A stretch of 64,000 nt of DNA, from NCBI GenBank assembly GCA_910585375.1, contig CAJUCZ010000005.1:29259-93258 (forward strand), written 5' to 3'. Below, one piece after another: positions 62,775 to 64,000 of the stretch. How positions within the stretch are numbered: the stretch's first letter is position 1; each line of letters begins with the position of its first letter. Under the pieces are notes generated by a model that had not been told where the DNA came from, did no database searches, and saw only the letters and a list, made by a program, of their open reading frames with translations. This stretch comes from an uncultured Alphaproteobacteria bacterium. Its GTDB lineage: Bacteria > Pseudomonadota > Alphaproteobacteria > RF32 > CAG-239. Position numbers and translations under genes: made by a program.

Positions 62775-63878
62775 ATGGATATTATTCAGACAGCTCAGGA
62801 TTTGATGCGTTTTCGCACCGAAACCGGAAATGCCGGCGAGATTAAGAAATGTTTGGAATACTGCAAAAACCTGTTTAAGGATTACCCTGTCAAAGGCGGG
62901 ATTTTTGAATATCCGACAACCTCGCCGGTCTTGTTTCTCTCCAATGCCGAAACAAATGATTTTGACGTGCTTTGCCTCGGGCATTTGGACGTGGTTCCGG
63001 CCGGTGATGACATGTTTGAGCCGAAAATTGCAGACGGAAAGCTTTATGGCCGCGGCTCGCTTGACATGAAGTCTTTTGCCGCGGTGGCGCTCAATTCTCT
63101 GGAATATGTATTAAAAAACAAGCTCAATCTCAAGTTCGGCGTTATCCTTTCCACTGATGAGGAAAAAGGCAGTGCCAGCACGCATGCCTTTATGGAAGCT
63201 CATCCGAATCTGAAAGCAAAAATCGTACTCGATAACGATGTCGGCGGCGACATCAACAAGATTGTCAGCAAGTGCAAAAATCCGGTCTTTGTCAAGCTGA
63301 CGGCCAGAGGCAAAGAAGCGCACGGTTCCACGCCGTGGGACGGAATTGACGCCAATGAGCTGTTAATGCAGACATGGTGCAATATCCGCAAGATTTATCC
63401 GTATTACTCTCTGAACGGTGTAAATCCCAAGGACAAGTGGGTTGATACGGTTCACTTTGCAAAAATCTGCGGCGGCGATGTGGCCAATGTGATTTCAAAT
63501 GAATCCGAGGCATTGCTTGATTTTCGTCTGACAGAAAATTCCAGTGTGGAAAATCTGCGTAAAAATCTGGCGCAGTGCATGGCTGACGGCGTGGAATACA
63601 AGATTGTATCCGAAAGTACGCCGGTAGTCATGGACGAGAGTAATCCGTATATTCTGGATTATAAGAAATTTGCCGAGAATATTCTGGGGCGGCCGCTGGA
63701 ATTCGAGCATATCGGCGGGGCAACGGACTCCCGTGCCTTTGCCGTTCGCGGCTCAATCGTGATTATGCATTCCGGCACCGGCGAGGGAATGCACACCCAG
63801 GGCGAATATGCCGAAATCGAATCGATTAAGCAGATTGCCGATATTCAGATAAAGTTTTTGGAAAAACTTGGAAAATAA
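62775..63878 (+). CDS. M20-family metallopeptidase (ArgE/DapE-like deacylase)
   Basis: The protein has 367 residues. Zinc-site motifs are GHLDVVPAG, GRGSLDMKSFAAVA and STDEEKGS, with a dimerisation domain around residues 170-285 and a late His in GEGMHTQGEYAE. It would remove an acyl group from an amino acid or cleave a dipeptide. It is shorter and more divergent than ArgE or DapE, so the substrate is undecided. The start has AAGGAAA about eight bases upstream. Confidence 0.9.
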   Translation: MDIIQTAQDLMRFRTETGNAGEIKKCLEYCKNLFKDYPVKGGIFEYPTTSPVLFLSNAETNDFDVLCLGHLDVVPAGDDMFEPKIADGKLYGRGSLDMKSFAAVALNSLEYVLKNKLNLKFGVILSTDEEKGSASTHAFMEAHPNLKAKIVLDNDVGGDINKIVSKCKNPVFVKLTARGKEAHGSTPWDGIDANELLMQTWCNIRKIYPYYSLNGVNPKDKWVDTVHFAKICGGDVANVISNESEALLDFRLTENSSVENLRKNLAQCMADGVEYKIVSESTPVVMDESNPYILDYKKFAENILGRPLEFEHIGGATDSRAFAVRGSIVIMHSGTGEGMHTQGEYAEIESIKQIADIQIKFLEKLGK

Positions 63879-63884
63879 AAAATC

Positions 63885-63907
63885 GGGAGGACTTGTTCCT
63901 CCCTTTT
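63885..63907 (+). terminator. Intrinsic terminator after the M20 gene
   Basis: GGGAGGA (63885-63891) pairs with TCCTCCC (63897-63903), followed by TTTTCCTT. Confidence 0.85.
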
Positions 63908-63937
63908 CCTTATCTCTGAATTCACTTTTTATTTTTA

Positions 63938-64000
63938 ATTTTCTCATCAGGGGATGTTTAGTCCTCTCCTTCCCTCTCCTTCCCTCTCCTTCCCTCTCCT
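63938..64000 (+). repeat. Dispersed repeat leading into a decamer tandem repeat at the window edge
   Basis: TTTTCTCATCAGGGG and TGTTTAGT repeat the element at 35461-35503. From 63964 the decamer CTCTCCTTCC is repeated about 3.7 times and runs off the window, so its full length is unknown. Confidence 0.85.

Noticed and set aside
1..64000. CRISPR arrays, insertion sequences, rRNA operons or prophage genes
   Set aside because: No regularly spaced direct repeats with unique spacers, no transposase or integrase motif and no rRNA sequence were seen.

Overview
The window looks like chromosomal DNA of an alphaproteobacterium. The order mutM, enoyl-CoA hydratase, rpsT, dnaA, dnaN, recF is the arrangement common near dnaA in that class. 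accA-rmuC and ihfB-lapA-accD also fit. Base composition is moderate to low GC by eye. The pilin N-terminus (G then RSMVE, then a long hydrophobic stretch) and the many noncoding repeats recall uncultured gut Rhodospirillales-like bacteria, but that placement is inference.

Region 1 (1-15057, all minus strand) is a large VirB/Trb-like type IV secretion operon that runs off the left edge. In transcription order it has three VirB2-like pilin genes, VirB3-like, VirB4-like ATPase, five consecutive exported proteins of 102 to about 1399 residues, a VirB8-like protein, a small lipoprotein and a second VirB8-like protein. The third VirB2-like gene carries a long repetitive C-terminal region whose reading frame is broken exactly at a run of ten G residues. 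Removing one G restores a single 527-residue protein, so this is a strong phase-variation candidate.

Region 2 (15389-28802) is a divergent operon for an R64-like type IVb pilus: an OmpA-like exported protein, a TcpQ-domain lipoprotein, PilN secretin, PilO, PilP (with fourteen VPKTG units in 105-bp tandem repeats), PilQ ATPase and PilR. Three PilS-like pilins follow, only one of which has a recognisable prepilin leader. A PilT-like ATPase lies convergent at the end. Pairing a PilN-S pilus with a P-type VirB-like system back to back on a chromosome is the main novelty. No relaxase, coupling protein, VirB6, prepilin peptidase or PilV is visible here.

Region 3 (28866-46322) holds yejA-yejB without yejE or yejF, a membrane protein of unknown function, accA-rmuC, a 1-kb repeat-rich noncoding stretch, several unknown membrane or cytosolic proteins, tsaB, a PAS protein with no kinase domain, a J-domain protein, a degenerate UbiB-like protein, mutM (with an altered zinc finger), a small exported protein, an enoyl-CoA hydratase and rpsT.

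Region 4 (46323-64000) holds a repeat-containing spacer, dnaA-dnaN-recF, an HD hydrolase, an outer-membrane barrel protein, three tRNAs (Arg-CCT, Ser-GGA, Arg-ACG), a 38-residue membrane peptide, a GNAT protein, a metallophosphoesterase, a COG2509-type FAD enzyme, a lipoprotein, ihfB-lapA-accD, a decayed ORF, dnaJ, an SH3 protein and an M20 peptidase. The window ends in a decamer tandem repeat. Many transcription units end in clear intrinsic terminators.
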